In this document: one piece after another, positions 7,606 through 16,478 of the stretch
How the letters are laid out: every line of letters starts with the position of its first letter
Position numbering within the stretch: position 1 is the first letter of the stretch
Source of the DNA: Saccharospirillum salsuginis
GTDB lineage: Bacteria > Pseudomonadota > Gammaproteobacteria > Pseudomonadales > Natronospirillaceae
Assembly: GCF_014651855.1 (NCBI RefSeq)
Contig: NZ_BMXR01000015.1
Location: 53,755 to 117,754, forward strand
DNA: 64,000 nt
Direction: 5' to 3'
Translations under genes and position numbers: made by a program
Notes under the pieces: model-generated
What the model saw: the letters and a program-made list of their open reading frames with translations, nothing else
What the model was told of the DNA's origin: nothing
The model's database searches: none

Positions 7606-9555
7606 ATGAAAAACCCCCTGAGTCCCGTACTATTGTTCTTCTCCTGCGCGGCATTCGCTTTGACAGCGAGTGCGGCGACGATCACCGTGAATTCCAGTTC
7701 CGATACCACCGCCGACGATGGTAAATGCACCCTGCGCGAAGCAGTCACCGCCGCCAATACCGACACCGCCTCCGGCGCCACGTCGGGTGAATGCGTGGCC
7801 GGTAGCGGCGCGGACACGATCACGGTGCCGGCCAGCAACTACAATCTGGCGTCCGGCGCGATCACCATTGACGACGATGTGACGCTGAACGGCGCCGGCG
7901 CGGCGGACACCGTCATTTTCGGTGACGGTGCCAACCGGATTTTCACCGTGAACAGTGACTACAAAGTCACTCTAAACGACATGCGACTGACCGCGGGCAG
8001 CAGCACCGATGGAGGCGCCGTCTATGCTTCCGATGCCGCGGTTCTGACGGTAAACAGGACGCAATTCAGCAACAACACCGCCAGCAGCGAAGGCGGTGCC
8101 ATCTATGGCTACTATGCGTTCGTCAACATTAACGACTGCACCTTCACCAATAACACCAGTTCATCCGAAGGTGGCGCGGTTTATGGGTACTACAGCTCCG
8201 TTTTTATCTATGACAGCAGCTTCTCCGGTAACAGTGCCAGCAGCTCCTACGGGGGCGCGGTCGGTGTCGAAGAAGGCATTCTCAAAGCCAAGGACACTAC
8301 ATTCGAGAACAACACGGCCGGGTATGGCGGCGCTCTATACGTGTATTACGCCAGCAATGCCAGCCTGGACAATGTAACCATCAGCAACAACGAAGCGACC
8401 AACAGCGATGGTGGCGGCATTTACGCCTACGACTACGTCATGGTCACACTGATCGACAGCACTGTCAGCAACAATACCGCATCGGGGGACGGGGGTGGGA
8501 TAGCGGCTGAATACTATTCCGGCATCGAACTCTACAATACGAGCATCGTCAGCAATTCCGCAGGGAGCTATGGAGGTGGGATCTACGGTTACGAGGCAAG
8601 CCTTTTCTCAATGGGGAGCCACATCGACACCAACACTTCCGACGACTACGGCGGTGGTCTGTATATGGAATACGGCTCTGGTCAACTGACCAACACCACG
8701 GTAACCGGTAACGAAGCCACCAATGATTACGGTGGCGGTATCTATGCCTATGAATTCCCGACCACAATCAAAAATACCACCATTTCCGACAACACCTCGG
8801 GGGACGACGGTGGCGGTCTGTATGCGGAATATTCTCCTTATACTGTGCTCAACAGCGCCCTTATCAACAACACCTCGGGCGACGACGGTGGCGGCCTGTA
8901 CAGCACCAGCTATTCTGGCCACTTTTTTACCAATGTCACGATCAGCGGCAACAGTGCGGCCAATGGTGGAGGACTGTACAACGAATCGGACTCCTCCATT
9001 GAATTGCTGAACGTTACATTGGTCGATAACGAGGCCAGCGGAGAAGGGGGTGGTGTTTACAATGAAAACGATTCCACCTTCGGTTACCAGAACAGCATCA
9101 TCGCCGGGAACACGGCAACAACGGGTGCCGACTGTGAAATCGGAGGCAACAGTCATTCACGTGGCAATAACATCCTCGGCAACGGTACCGGCTGCATCAA
9201 GACCAGTACGGACCTGTCCATCAACTCGCCCGCCGTATTGACCGATCTGCTCGATGCCCTGGCCGACAACGGCGGTCCGACCGCCAGCCATGAACTCAAG
9301 GCCAACAGCATCGGCGTCGATGCCGGCAACAATGATGTTTGCCCGGCCACCGATCAGCGGGGCGAGGAACGCGACACCAGCGACAACGACTGCGACATCG
9401 GCGCCATCGAGCTGATCATCGAGGCCATCACCGGCGGCGGTGGCAGTAGTGATGACGATGACAACGGCGGTGGCGGTGGTGGCGGCGCACTCGGCCTGTG
9501 GCTGACCGCTCTGCTGCTGACCGGACTATTCGGTTTCAGACAGCGCCTGATCTGA
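7606..9555 (+). CDS. Secreted CSLREA-domain beta-helix protein with GlyGly-CTERM tail
   Basis: 649 residues. A signal peptide (LLFFSCAAFALTASAAT) is followed by ITVNSSSDTTADDGKCTLREA, a CSLREA domain. A long right-handed parallel beta-helix region (about 90-520) is built from repeats of about 24 residues of the kind NNTASSEGGAIYGYYA, rich in Asn, Gly and Asp like polymorphic outer-membrane and pectin-lyase-fold proteins. The C-terminus has a glycine run, a hydrophobic stretch (ALGLWLTALLLTGLFGF) and RQR: the GlyGly-CTERM layout that rhombosortase cleaves in proteins leaving by type II secretion. It is likely a surface or released protein. The next gene also encodes a secreted protein with a similar tail. 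Confidence 0.88.
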   Translation: MKNPLSPVLLFFSCAAFALTASAATITVNSSSDTTADDGKCTLREAVTAANTDTASGATSGECVAGSGADTITVPASNYNLASGAITIDDDVTLNGAGAADTVIFGDGANRIFTVNSDYKVTLNDMRLTAGSSTDGGAVYASDAAVLTVNRTQFSNNTASSEGGAIYGYYAFVNINDCTFTNNTSSSEGGAVYGYYSSVFIYDSSFSGNSASSSYGGAVGVEEGILKAKDTTFENNTAGYGGALYVYYASNASLDNVTISNNEATNSDGGGIYAYDYVMVTLIDSTVSNNTASGDGGGIAAEYYSGIELYNTSIVSNSAGSYGGGIYGYEASLFSMGSHIDTNTSDDYGGGLYMEYGSGQLTNTTVTGNEATNDYGGGIYAYEFPTTIKNTTISDNTSGDDGGGLYAEYSPYTVLNSALINNTSGDDGGGLYSTSYSGHFFTNVTISGNSAANGGGLYNESDSSIELLNVTLVDNEASGEGGGVYNENDSTFGYQNSIIAGNTATTGADCEIGGNSHSRGNNILGNGTGCIKTSTDLSINSPAVLTDLLDALADNGGPTASHELKANSIGVDAGNNDVCPATDQRGEERDTSDNDCDIGAIELIIEAITGGGGSSDDDDNGGGGGGGALGLWLTALLLTGLFGFRQRLI

Positions 9556-9712
9556 CCCTCGCCGTCAGGTATCGCCGTTCCCGGTCCGGGTCCGTTCAGG
9601 GCTCGGGCCAGGATGGGTGCGCGACTTCACATTTAGGGCAATGTACTAAGGCGGAGAATGTCGCGTTCTCTTATCCTCCCAAGGACGTTCTGTTTAATCG
9701 AGCCGTCCCCGG

Positions 9713-11992
9713 ATGCGTTATTGTTTCGCCCTCATCGTACTGCTGGCCACATCGCTGTCGTCCCTGGTGTCCGCCAGCCCGCTTCTGACACGGGAAATCG
9801 TCATCGACGGTTTCCCCTACCACGCCTTGCTGACCGCTCGTACCTCCCTGCCTTCGGCTCTGGGACAACACCAGGCATTGGTGAGCGGGCAACACTACGA
9901 CGGTTATCTACTCGAAAGCCCCGACAGCTGGGTACGGCTGTCGAACATCGACGGAAACTGGACCGGTCTGGTGTTCCTGAACGGCCAGGTACAAGTGGTG
10001 GGCGAACCGGGCCAGCGGCTGCAAAGCCGCAGCGTCCATGAAGCCCTGGGGGACACCCCGGCCAGTTGCGGCGTGGAGGGGCACGAACATCTGCAGGCAT
10101 CGCGTTCCGCCCTGGCGTTGCCGCGCGCGTCCTCGCTCGACTACGACACACTCTGCGAGCGCCAGGTCGACGGTCAGTGCATGCTGTCCGAACTGGAACT
10201 GGTGTTCGACAGCGCCTTTCAGCAACGCTACCCCGATACTCACTCGGACCAGGCTCTGTCGATTCTGAACATGGTCGAAGGTTACTACAAAAACGCCCTC
10301 GACATCGGGTTCGATGCCCTGACGATCGAGTTCCCGAATACGGAGCTGTTCAGCACCACCACCGACTCGGATGGCTTTCTGAACGCGATTCAGACCAACC
10401 GGTCCGACCTGGATTTCCTGAAAAACGACCAGTCGTTGCTGCACGTGGTGACCGGACGCGATTTCGACGGCAGCACAGTGGGCATCGCCTTCGTCGGCGT
10501 TCTGTGCAGCCGGGCCTATGGGGTCGGCACCACCCAGATCGTCGGCAACGACATGCCATTGACCGCACTGACGGTTACACACGAACTCGGCCACAACTTC
10601 GGCGCGAACCACGACAACAGCAGCTGTGGCAACGGCTTTGTGATGTCGTCCTATCTGGATGACGCCGCCTACAACCAGGGGTTTTCGAGCTGTTCACAAA
10701 CCGAGATGCGCACCGAGATCAACAGCCTGAGTTCGCCCCAGGCCTGTTTCAACTTTCCGGCCGACGCCACCATCGAAGCCGAGGCAACCAACCCGACTAC
10801 CGTCATCGCCAAGGTGCCCTTCAACCTTCACTATCGCATCGACCTTGAGCACGCGTATCTCACCGCCGACAGCCTAACCGTCACCGGGGGCATCGATCCG
10901 GATGACGGCCGGCTCGACCGGGTCCTGCTGTCCGACCAAGCCTGCACCCTCAGCGAGGACCTCACCGGCTACACCTGCACCCTGGCCGACCCGGTCTCGC
11001 CCCTGACCCTCAATCTGGAAGCCACCGCCACCGCGGACCCGGCCCGCTTAACGCACGAGGTATCGATCCAGCAAAGTACCGGTGATCTCAGGGAGACCCG
11101 CACCGATAACAACCGGATCACCACCGAAGTTACGGTCGACACCCTGAGTCAACCCGTCGACCTGGCCGCGGCGGTGACCGGTGCCGACATCGTGTTGAAC
11201 TGGACCGACCCGGCCCGGGCGGAAACCGGTTATGCCGTCCGTCGGCGCCTGGACGGCAGTACCGGCTGGACGGTCCTCACCGACGCACTGCCCGCCGACA
11301 GCCAGACCTTTACGGACACCACGGTTGCGTTCGACACCCGCTACCAATACCAGGTGCAGGCGCTGCCCGCCGATGCGGATCAGGGATCCAACCAGGTCAC
11401 CCTCGAAAACGAGACGCCCCCACAAAGCCGGACCGACTTTGTCGCGGATGCCACCGAAGACAGCATTCACCTCAGCTGGACCGACATTGACGCGTTCGAG
11501 ACGGGGCTGCGTCTGGAACGACTGCGAGAAGGCATGGATATCTGGCAGACCCTGGCCGACGCCCTGCCGGCGGACACCACGACCTACCAGGACACCACTC
11601 CGGTACTCGAAGAACGCTACAGATACCGACTGACTGCCTACAACGACACCCACGACAGCGCGGCGGCTGTATCCGACTGGCTCGGTCTGACGAGTAACAC
11701 GGAGGGTTCGGATACCGGTTCGGGAGATTCCGGTGACGCAGGGGATTCCTCATCGTCCCAGCCCGGCAATACAGACGATGGCGACCGGCTTGGAAGCGAC
11801 GACAAGGCCGGTCCGGGTTCGCTGATCTGGATCCTTGCCAGCCTCCTACTGTGGGTGGCTCGGCAACGCACTGATCAGGTTCATGAACGGCACCGGGGTC
11901 GTTTTTGCCCGCCATGCCGACGGACGCGTCGAAGAGAAAAACGACTGATATCCGGAAAACAGGCTGCAGAGTGCCTGTCTAACCTGACTTAA
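9713..11992 (+). CDS. Secreted reprolysin-like zinc metalloprotease with fibronectin III-like domains
   Basis: 759 residues. Signal peptide at 1-22 (IVLLATSLSSLVSA). A propeptide-like region precedes an M12B-type catalytic domain: HELGHNFGANHD at 290-301 supplies the three zinc histidines (H290, H294, H300) and the catalytic E291, and GFVMSSY follows as a likely Met-turn. Two fibronectin III-like modules follow at about 485-665 (LNWTDPARAETGYAVRR and LSWTDIDAFETGLRLER). A serine/glycine/aspartate linker, then GPGSLIWILASLLLWVARQR, resembles a GlyGly-CTERM sorting tail. Unusually, about 38 further residues follow the basic end, whereas such tails normally stop there. A stop codon in the +1 frame directly after the basic residues suggests a frameshift or stop loss. 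Probably a secreted protease. Confidence 0.88.
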   Translation: MRYCFALIVLLATSLSSLVSASPLLTREIVIDGFPYHALLTARTSLPSALGQHQALVSGQHYDGYLLESPDSWVRLSNIDGNWTGLVFLNGQVQVVGEPGQRLQSRSVHEALGDTPASCGVEGHEHLQASRSALALPRASSLDYDTLCERQVDGQCMLSELELVFDSAFQQRYPDTHSDQALSILNMVEGYYKNALDIGFDALTIEFPNTELFSTTTDSDGFLNAIQTNRSDLDFLKNDQSLLHVVTGRDFDGSTVGIAFVGVLCSRAYGVGTTQIVGNDMPLTALTVTHELGHNFGANHDNSSCGNGFVMSSYLDDAAYNQGFSSCSQTEMRTEINSLSSPQACFNFPADATIEAEATNPTTVIAKVPFNLHYRIDLEHAYLTADSLTVTGGIDPDDGRLDRVLLSDQACTLSEDLTGYTCTLADPVSPLTLNLEATATADPARLTHEVSIQQSTGDLRETRTDNNRITTEVTVDTLSQPVDLAAAVTGADIVLNWTDPARAETGYAVRRRLDGSTGWTVLTDALPADSQTFTDTTVAFDTRYQYQVQALPADADQGSNQVTLENETPPQSRTDFVADATEDSIHLSWTDIDAFETGLRLERLREGMDIWQTLADALPADTTTYQDTTPVLEERYRYRLTAYNDTHDSAAAVSDWLGLTSNTEGSDTGSGDSGDAGDSSSSQPGNTDDGDRLGSDDKAGPGSLIWILASLLLWVARQRTDQVHERHRGRFCPPCRRTRRREKRLISGKQAAECLSNLT

Positions 11993-12062
11993 GGCCATAT
12001 ACAGCGTTCAATCGGTGCTCTAATCTGGGAAGCTTCGACCTTCGCGATAACAAGGAGTCATC

Positions 12063-12641
12063 ATGGCCATCCTGATCCTCGGTCTTGTCCTGTTTCTCGG
12101 CATTCACTCGACACGCACTCTGGCTCCCGGTGTGCGGGAGAGCGCTGTCCAGTCCATGGGGCTCAACCCCTGGAAAGGCCTGTACAGCGTCATCTCCCTT
12201 GTCGGGTTCGTACTGATAATCTGGGGTTACGGCGAAGTGCGCTACACGCCGACCTGGGTGTGGGTACCGCCGGTATGGACCCGCCACATTGCCGCTCTGC
12301 TACTGATTCCGGCCTTTATCCTGCTCGTCGCAGCCTATGTGCCTGGCACCCACATGAAAGCCAGACTGGGCCATCCCATGGTCCTGGCCACAAAAACCTG
12401 GGCGTTCGCCCACCTGGTCAGCAACGGCACCGTCGCCGACATCCTGCTGTTCGGCGGCTTTCTGGGCTGGGCCATCCTCTACTACGCCATCGCTCGTCGC
12501 CGCGACCGCGCCGAAGGCGTGACCCGCCCGGCCGTCAGTGGCACCCGCGATCTCATCGCCGTCATAGTCGGTTTGGTGTTCTACGGTGTGTTCGCACTCG
12601 TACTGCACGAATGGCTGATTGGAGTAAAACCCTTTGGCTGA
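12063..12641 (+). CDS. NnrU family membrane protein
   Basis: 192 residues and five or six membrane helices. The start GLVLFLGIHSTRTLAPGVRE and the motif PGTHMKARLGHPMVLATKTWAFAHLVSNG are characteristic of NnrU/MAPEG-like proteins. NnrU is linked to nitric oxide reduction in denitrifiers, and related proteins (15-cis-zeta-carotene isomerase) bind haem. No denitrification gene is visible nearby, so its role here is open. A clear AAGGAG lies before the ATG. It appears to be a single-gene unit. Confidence 0.87.
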   Translation: MAILILGLVLFLGIHSTRTLAPGVRESAVQSMGLNPWKGLYSVISLVGFVLIIWGYGEVRYTPTWVWVPPVWTRHIAALLLIPAFILLVAAYVPGTHMKARLGHPMVLATKTWAFAHLVSNGTVADILLFGGFLGWAILYYAIARRRDRAEGVTRPAVSGTRDLIAVIVGLVFYGVFALVLHEWLIGVKPFG

Positions 12642-12872
12642 CCCCCGACACCTGGTCCGTTCGGTGCCCTGTTTTCTAACAGTGAACTGTTCGATAAGAT
12701 TCATGGACGAACCCCTGACCTGAGCCCATACTGACGTTGGCGCCGCGGATCCCCGCCTGGCGCCGCCTTTAGGAAAACCAGCCCGATGAAGTGTGCAGAA
12801 CCCGATGTCGCAAGGGCCTATTCCTGTCGGCATTCATATGAACGCAACGCATCAGGAACAGGAGATTTCCAA

Positions 12873-13361
12873 ATGAACGTCAACGACGTGATGGTTACCG
12901 ACGTGGCCAGCTGTTCGCCGCAAACATCCCTGCAGGACATCGCAATGCTGATGTGGAACAGCGACTGCGGAGCCATACCTCTGGTCGATGAGAACAACCA
13001 CCCGGTGGGTATCGTAACCGACCGGGACATCGCCATGGGCGCGGCGCTGCAGCACCGCCCGCTCTGGGAGATTCGCGGCGAGGAGATAACCAACGGCCGG
13101 GAACTGTATTGCTGCGGACCGGACGACACCGTACAGCAAGCACTGGAGTTGATGGAACAACATGAAGTCAGGCGCCTGCCCGTGATCAATCAGTCCAGCC
13201 AGTTGTCCGGCATGGTGAGCCTGGGGGATATTGTTTCCTTCACAGGTACCGAGCGCCTGCGCAAGCACGGGAACAAACACATATCATCGAAGGAAACGAT
13301 GGAATTCCTTCGCCACGTCAGTGCGCACCACCAAAGCCACAAAGCAGCCGCCACCTTGTAA
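12873..13361 (+). CDS. CBS-domain pair protein
   Basis: 162 residues from the ATG at 12873, preceded by CAGGAG; the frame is open for 29 more codons upstream without a good site. Two tandem CBS motifs make up a Bateman module: residues about 1-60 (VNDVMVTDVASCSPQTSLQD, then GIVTDRDIAM) and about 75-125 (LYCCGPDDTVQQALELMEQ, then GMVSLGDIV). Such stand-alone modules usually sense adenine nucleotides or S-adenosylmethionine and regulate a partner; no partner is identifiable here. A His-rich tail (HVSAHHQSH) follows. Confidence 0.88.
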   Translation: MNVNDVMVTDVASCSPQTSLQDIAMLMWNSDCGAIPLVDENNHPVGIVTDRDIAMGAALQHRPLWEIRGEEITNGRELYCCGPDDTVQQALELMEQHEVRRLPVINQSSQLSGMVSLGDIVSFTGTERLRKHGNKHISSKETMEFLRHVSAHHQSHKAAATL

Positions 13362-13429
13362 CGACCGCTTTGCCAAGCAGTCGCCCTTTCCCCGGGAACG
13401 GTGACTGCCTACCCACTTCATCCACTCAG

Positions 13430-14053
13430 TCAGGTAATCGCAAACCCTTTCTGTACCATCGAAGAGCCACGTACCCGTGGCACGCGCGCCAACCGCATGC
13501 CCCCCAAGACCACCAACATGACAACCAGCAAACCGAGCGACGCAGGTTCCGGAACCGGAGCTGTAACCCAGATACTGCCTGAATAAGGGTAGCCACTGCC
13601 TTCGTCGATCAGTAAAAAGCTATCGGCATTGGCGATGGCGAAATCGTTCAGCGTCGTGGACTGATAATAGCTGATGATAAAGTCGTCCGTACCACTGATA
13701 ACGGTCAGCAGATCATCGAGAGGATCCCCGCTGATGGTCGATAACAGGACATGGTCGAGACTTCCATCCAGAAACTGAATGGACCCGTAGGTATTCGAAG
13801 TGTCAAAACCACCGTAATTAGGGCTCAGGTTCAATGAATCCAACTCGATGCCGATCTCGGTGGTGAACCCTGTATCGCTGACGCCGGCATCATCGTAGGT
13901 AAACGAAAAAGAACCGCTGAACACACCGATGTCCGGCAATGGACTGTCCGCGATACCAATGGTGAATTCCCCCTGAACATTCAACAGGGTCGCTTGGGCA
14001 CCGCCGAACGATGCCAGAAAAGACACAAAAAGCAATCGCATCCAGATCGTCAT
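13430..14053 (-). CDS. PEP-CTERM sorting domain protein
   Basis: 207 residues from the ATG at 14051-14053, which has GGAGGAAACGCC directly upstream; the open frame extends 14 codons further without a site. A signal peptide (RLLFVSFLASFGGAQA) precedes a beta-rich body typical of exported PEP-CTERM proteins (GEFTIGIADSPLPDIGVFSGSFSF). The C-terminus has PVPEPASLGLLVVMLVVLGG followed by basic MRLARVPRVR: the PEP-CTERM signal cut by exosortase. An additional 15 or so residues after the basic patch is slightly long. Likely an exopolysaccharide- or biofilm-associated surface protein. It is preceded by a sigma-54-like promoter. Confidence 0.85.
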   Translation of the reverse strand: MTIWMRLLFVSFLASFGGAQATLLNVQGEFTIGIADSPLPDIGVFSGSFSFTYDDAGVSDTGFTTEIGIELDSLNLSPNYGGFDTSNTYGSIQFLDGSLDHVLLSTISGDPLDDLLTVISGTDDFIISYYQSTTLNDFAIANADSFLLIDEGSGYPYSGSIWVTAPVPEPASLGLLVVMLVVLGGMRLARVPRVRGSSMVQKGFAIT

Positions 14054-14094
14054 GGCGTTTCCTCCATGCGGCGACACGCCGCCTACTCTTGCCA

Positions 14095-14110
14095 TGCATT
14101 GCTTATGCCT
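14095..14110 (-). promoter_or_regulatory. Candidate sigma-54 (-24/-12) promoter of the PEP-CTERM gene
   Basis: Read on the minus strand, AGGCATAAGCAATGCA has GG-N10-GC spacing and matches 8 of the 11 fixed positions of TGGCACG-N4-TTGCW. Its -12 GC lies about 44 nt upstream of the ATG. A short inverted repeat, GCGGCG-ACA-CGCCGC (14068-14082), falls in the leader. PEP-CTERM genes in other bacteria are controlled by the PrsK/PrsR system with sigma-54, which makes the match credible. Confidence 0.5.
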
Positions 14111-14234
14111 AAAAACTACCCATTGAAAATCAACGAGTTACACCAAACCTGATTCTAATCTGTAAACTGTATCGACAATGCGGCCGCACACCGGCTTAAC
14201 TGATGAGAACGGCGGCATGGCCAGGAGAGACACC

Positions 14235-15782
14235 ATGAACACAGACGACCTGCACCTCCACCTCCGCAACCTGGAAGTGGACGACTACCCGCAACTCAAA
14301 CGCCTGATGGACCGCATTTACGACGACATCGGCGGCGCCTGGCCCAAACGCACCATCGCGCGGCTGGTGGACGAGTTCCCCGACGGCCAGATCGCCATCG
14401 ACGACGACGGCGAACTGGTGGGGGTGGCTCTGAGCCTGCTGGTGGACTACACCACCTTCTCCAACCCGCACAAATACGACGACCTAATCGGCCAGCGCGA
14501 GATCATCCTCAACGACAAGAACGGAGACGCCCTCTACGGCCTGGATGTTCTGATCGACCCCGACTATCGCGGCCACCGCCTTGGCCGGCGACTGTACGAC
14601 ACCCGCAAGGACCTGTGCCGCTCGATGAACCTGCGCGCCATCCTCGCCGGCGGACGCATTCCGAATTACTACCAATACTCCGATGAGTTAACACCGACCG
14701 AATACATCGATCAGGTGCGGCGCAAGGAAATTCACGACCCGATTCTGTCGTTCCAGCTCGCCAACGATTTTCAGGTCAAGCGCCTGATGCGCAAATACCT
14801 GCCCGAGGATGAGAAATCCCAGGGTTTCGCCACTCTGCTGGAGTGGAACAATATCCTCTACGAGCCCGCCGACCGCGTACTGGAAAACACTCGCACCCAG
14901 GCCCGGGTGGGCGCCGTGCAATGGCAAATGCGCGAATTCGAATCCGTGGAGGGCGTGCTTCAGCAGATTGAGTACTTCGTCGACGCACTGTCGGACTACC
15001 AGAGCGACTTCGCCGTCTTCCCCGAGCTGTTCAATGCCCCGCTGATGGGCCTGACCGACCAATCCGACCAGGTGGCCGCCATCCGCTACCTGGCCACTCA
15101 CACCGAGCGGTTCAAGACCGAGCTGAGCCGCATGGCGGTGAGCTACAACATCAATATCATCGGCGGTTCGATGATCGAAGAGGGTCGGGACGGCATGATC
15201 TACAACGTCGCCTACCTGTTCCGCCGCGACGGCACCCTCGAACACCAGGCCAAGCTGCACATCACCCCGCAGGAACGCCGCGACTGGGTGATCGAAGGCG
15301 GCCACGAACTGGCCGTGTTCGAGACCGACGCCGGCCGCATCGGCATGCTGATCTGCTACGATGTCGAATTCCCCGAGATCAGCCGATTGCTCGCCGACGA
15401 CGACATGGACATCCTCTTCGTTCCGTTCTGGACCGACACCAAGAACGGTTACCTGCGCGTGCGCCACTGTTCCCAGGCGCGTGCCATCGAAAACGAATGT
15501 TATGTCGTCATCTGCGGCAGTGTCGGCAACCTGCCCTCGATCGAAAACCTCGACATCCAGTACGCCCAGTCCGCCGTGTTCAGCCCCTCGGACTTCGCCT
15601 TCCCGCACGACGCCGTACTGAACGAGACAACGCCGAATACCGAGATGATTTTCTTCTCGGATCTGGACTTCAACCGCCTGAAGATCGTGCGCAACGAAGG
15701 ATCGGTAACCAATCTGAAAGACCGGCGTAGAGACTTGTTTACCCTGAAACGGCGGGCCTATCTGGAAAAGAACGTCGAATAG
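14235..15782 (+). CDS. Bifunctional GNAT acetyltransferase / carbon-nitrogen hydrolase
   Basis: 515 residues from the ATG at 14235 (AGGAGAGACACC upstream). Residues about 1-200 form a GNAT domain (LDVLIDPDYRGHRLGRRLYDTRKDLC is the acetyl-CoA loop). Residues about 225-510 form a nitrilase-superfamily amidohydrolase with the complete catalytic triad: E264 (FPELFN), K340 (AKLHITP) and C374 (LICYDVEFPE). Fused proteins of this size are a known family of unclear substrate; the hydrolase should act on a C-N bond of an amide or nitrile. The gene stands alone, followed by a CTCTCC-type repeat. Confidence 0.9.
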   Translation: MNTDDLHLHLRNLEVDDYPQLKRLMDRIYDDIGGAWPKRTIARLVDEFPDGQIAIDDDGELVGVALSLLVDYTTFSNPHKYDDLIGQREIILNDKNGDALYGLDVLIDPDYRGHRLGRRLYDTRKDLCRSMNLRAILAGGRIPNYYQYSDELTPTEYIDQVRRKEIHDPILSFQLANDFQVKRLMRKYLPEDEKSQGFATLLEWNNILYEPADRVLENTRTQARVGAVQWQMREFESVEGVLQQIEYFVDALSDYQSDFAVFPELFNAPLMGLTDQSDQVAAIRYLATHTERFKTELSRMAVSYNINIIGGSMIEEGRDGMIYNVAYLFRRDGTLEHQAKLHITPQERRDWVIEGGHELAVFETDAGRIGMLICYDVEFPEISRLLADDDMDILFVPFWTDTKNGYLRVRHCSQARAIENECYVVICGSVGNLPSIENLDIQYAQSAVFSPSDFAFPHDAVLNETTPNTEMIFFSDLDFNRLKIVRNEGSVTNLKDRRRDLFTLKRRAYLEKNVE

Positions 15783-15831
15783 GGTGTGTGACGGAGCGAG
15801 CCTCAACCTACAACTGCCTGCCACAGTACCT

Positions 15832-15868
15832 CCCCTCTCCCTCAGGGAGAGGGGCCGGGGGAGAGGGT
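15832..15868. repeat. CCCTCTCCC/GGGAGAGGG intergenic hairpin
   Basis: A perfect 11-bp inverted repeat with a one-base centre (15832-15842 and 15844-15854), followed by a second purine-rich half, GGGGGAGAGGG. It has no T-tract, so it is not a clear terminator. A related element is at 19469-19503. Such CTCTCC palindromes are common dispersed repeats in proteobacteria. Confidence 0.7.
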
Positions 15869-15929
15869 CAACTCCTCAGGGATAGCACCATGGTTACTCA
15901 GTAAGCCTTGGATTCCATATCAATAAGCA

Positions 15930-16277
15930 CTATGCCAGCTTGCGATACGCCTTCAATCCACCGGCAATGACTTTGGCGTTGCGATAACCCATATCTTTCA
16001 GAGTTGCGGCCGACAGGGAGCCTCGATTGTAGGCGTTGCAGTAGCAAAGAATCTCTGTATCCAGGTCCGGTATTTTGCCTTCGACGACCATTTCAAGCTT
16101 TCCCCGGCTGATGTTCATCGAGCCTTCGATGTGATCCTGATCGTGCTCTTCCTTGTCTCGGATATCGAGGGCTATGGCGCCAGATGCCAAACGCTCATCT
16201 ACCTGGTCGGGCTGGACTTCCTCCACACGCGCACGAGCGGCATCGGCCATGCGTTGAAACTTTTCAGTGTATTGCAT
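15930..16277 (-). CDS. Rhodanese-like domain protein
   Basis: 115 residues, a single rhodanese domain: LASGAIALDIRDKEEHDQDHIEGSMNI (substrate-entry region) and the active-site loop ILCYCNAYNRGSLSA, where the second cysteine sits at the usual persulfide position. Such proteins carry or transfer sulfane sulfur in the cytoplasm. A TATTAG-N6-CTAATA palindrome lies 18 nt upstream of the ATG, as expected for autorepressed sulfur-responsive genes, but no regulator gene is next to it. Single-gene unit. Confidence 0.88.
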   Translation of the reverse strand: MQYTEKFQRMADAARARVEEVQPDQVDERLASGAIALDIRDKEEHDQDHIEGSMNISRGKLEMVVEGKIPDLDTEILCYCNAYNRGSLSAATLKDMGYRNAKVIAGGLKAYRKLA

Positions 16278-16294
16278 CGTGACCTCGAATCATT

Positions 16295-16312
16295 TATTAG
16301 TTTTTTCTAATA
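16295..16312. promoter_or_regulatory. AT-rich palindrome upstream of rhodanese gene
   Basis: TATTAG-TTTTTT-CTAATA, 18 bp, centred about 26 nt upstream of the rhodanese ATG, in an otherwise GC-rich setting. It resembles AT-rich dyads bound by ArsR-family sulfide/persulfide sensors. That identification is from memory of the general type and is not proven. Confidence 0.45.
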
Positions 16313-16478
16313 TAATGATCGAGGCGGATATTTCAAGGGCGGCGAAAGGAACAGGCTGCTTGAGTGGGTCAAACGCACGGGATGCCTGAAACAATGAAAC
16401 GGCGTATGGTCGGCGCACCAAACCGATCCCGATCGACCTGGATGCGATGCAGTTCGGTTCACTGCGCCGATTAAGCCA

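Noticed and set aside
8050..9060. Repeated GGTGGCGG-type DNA inside the CSLREA gene as a tandem-repeat element
   Set aside because: The periodicity reflects the protein's beta-helix repeats (GGGIYA, GGAVYG) and the reading frame is intact.
11870..11960. Separate small gene in the +1 frame after the protease tail (GNALIRFMNGTGVVFARHADG)
   Set aside because: The frame is open for only about 30 codons, has no ribosome-binding site and overlaps the protease frame; noted only as a possible sign of frameshift.
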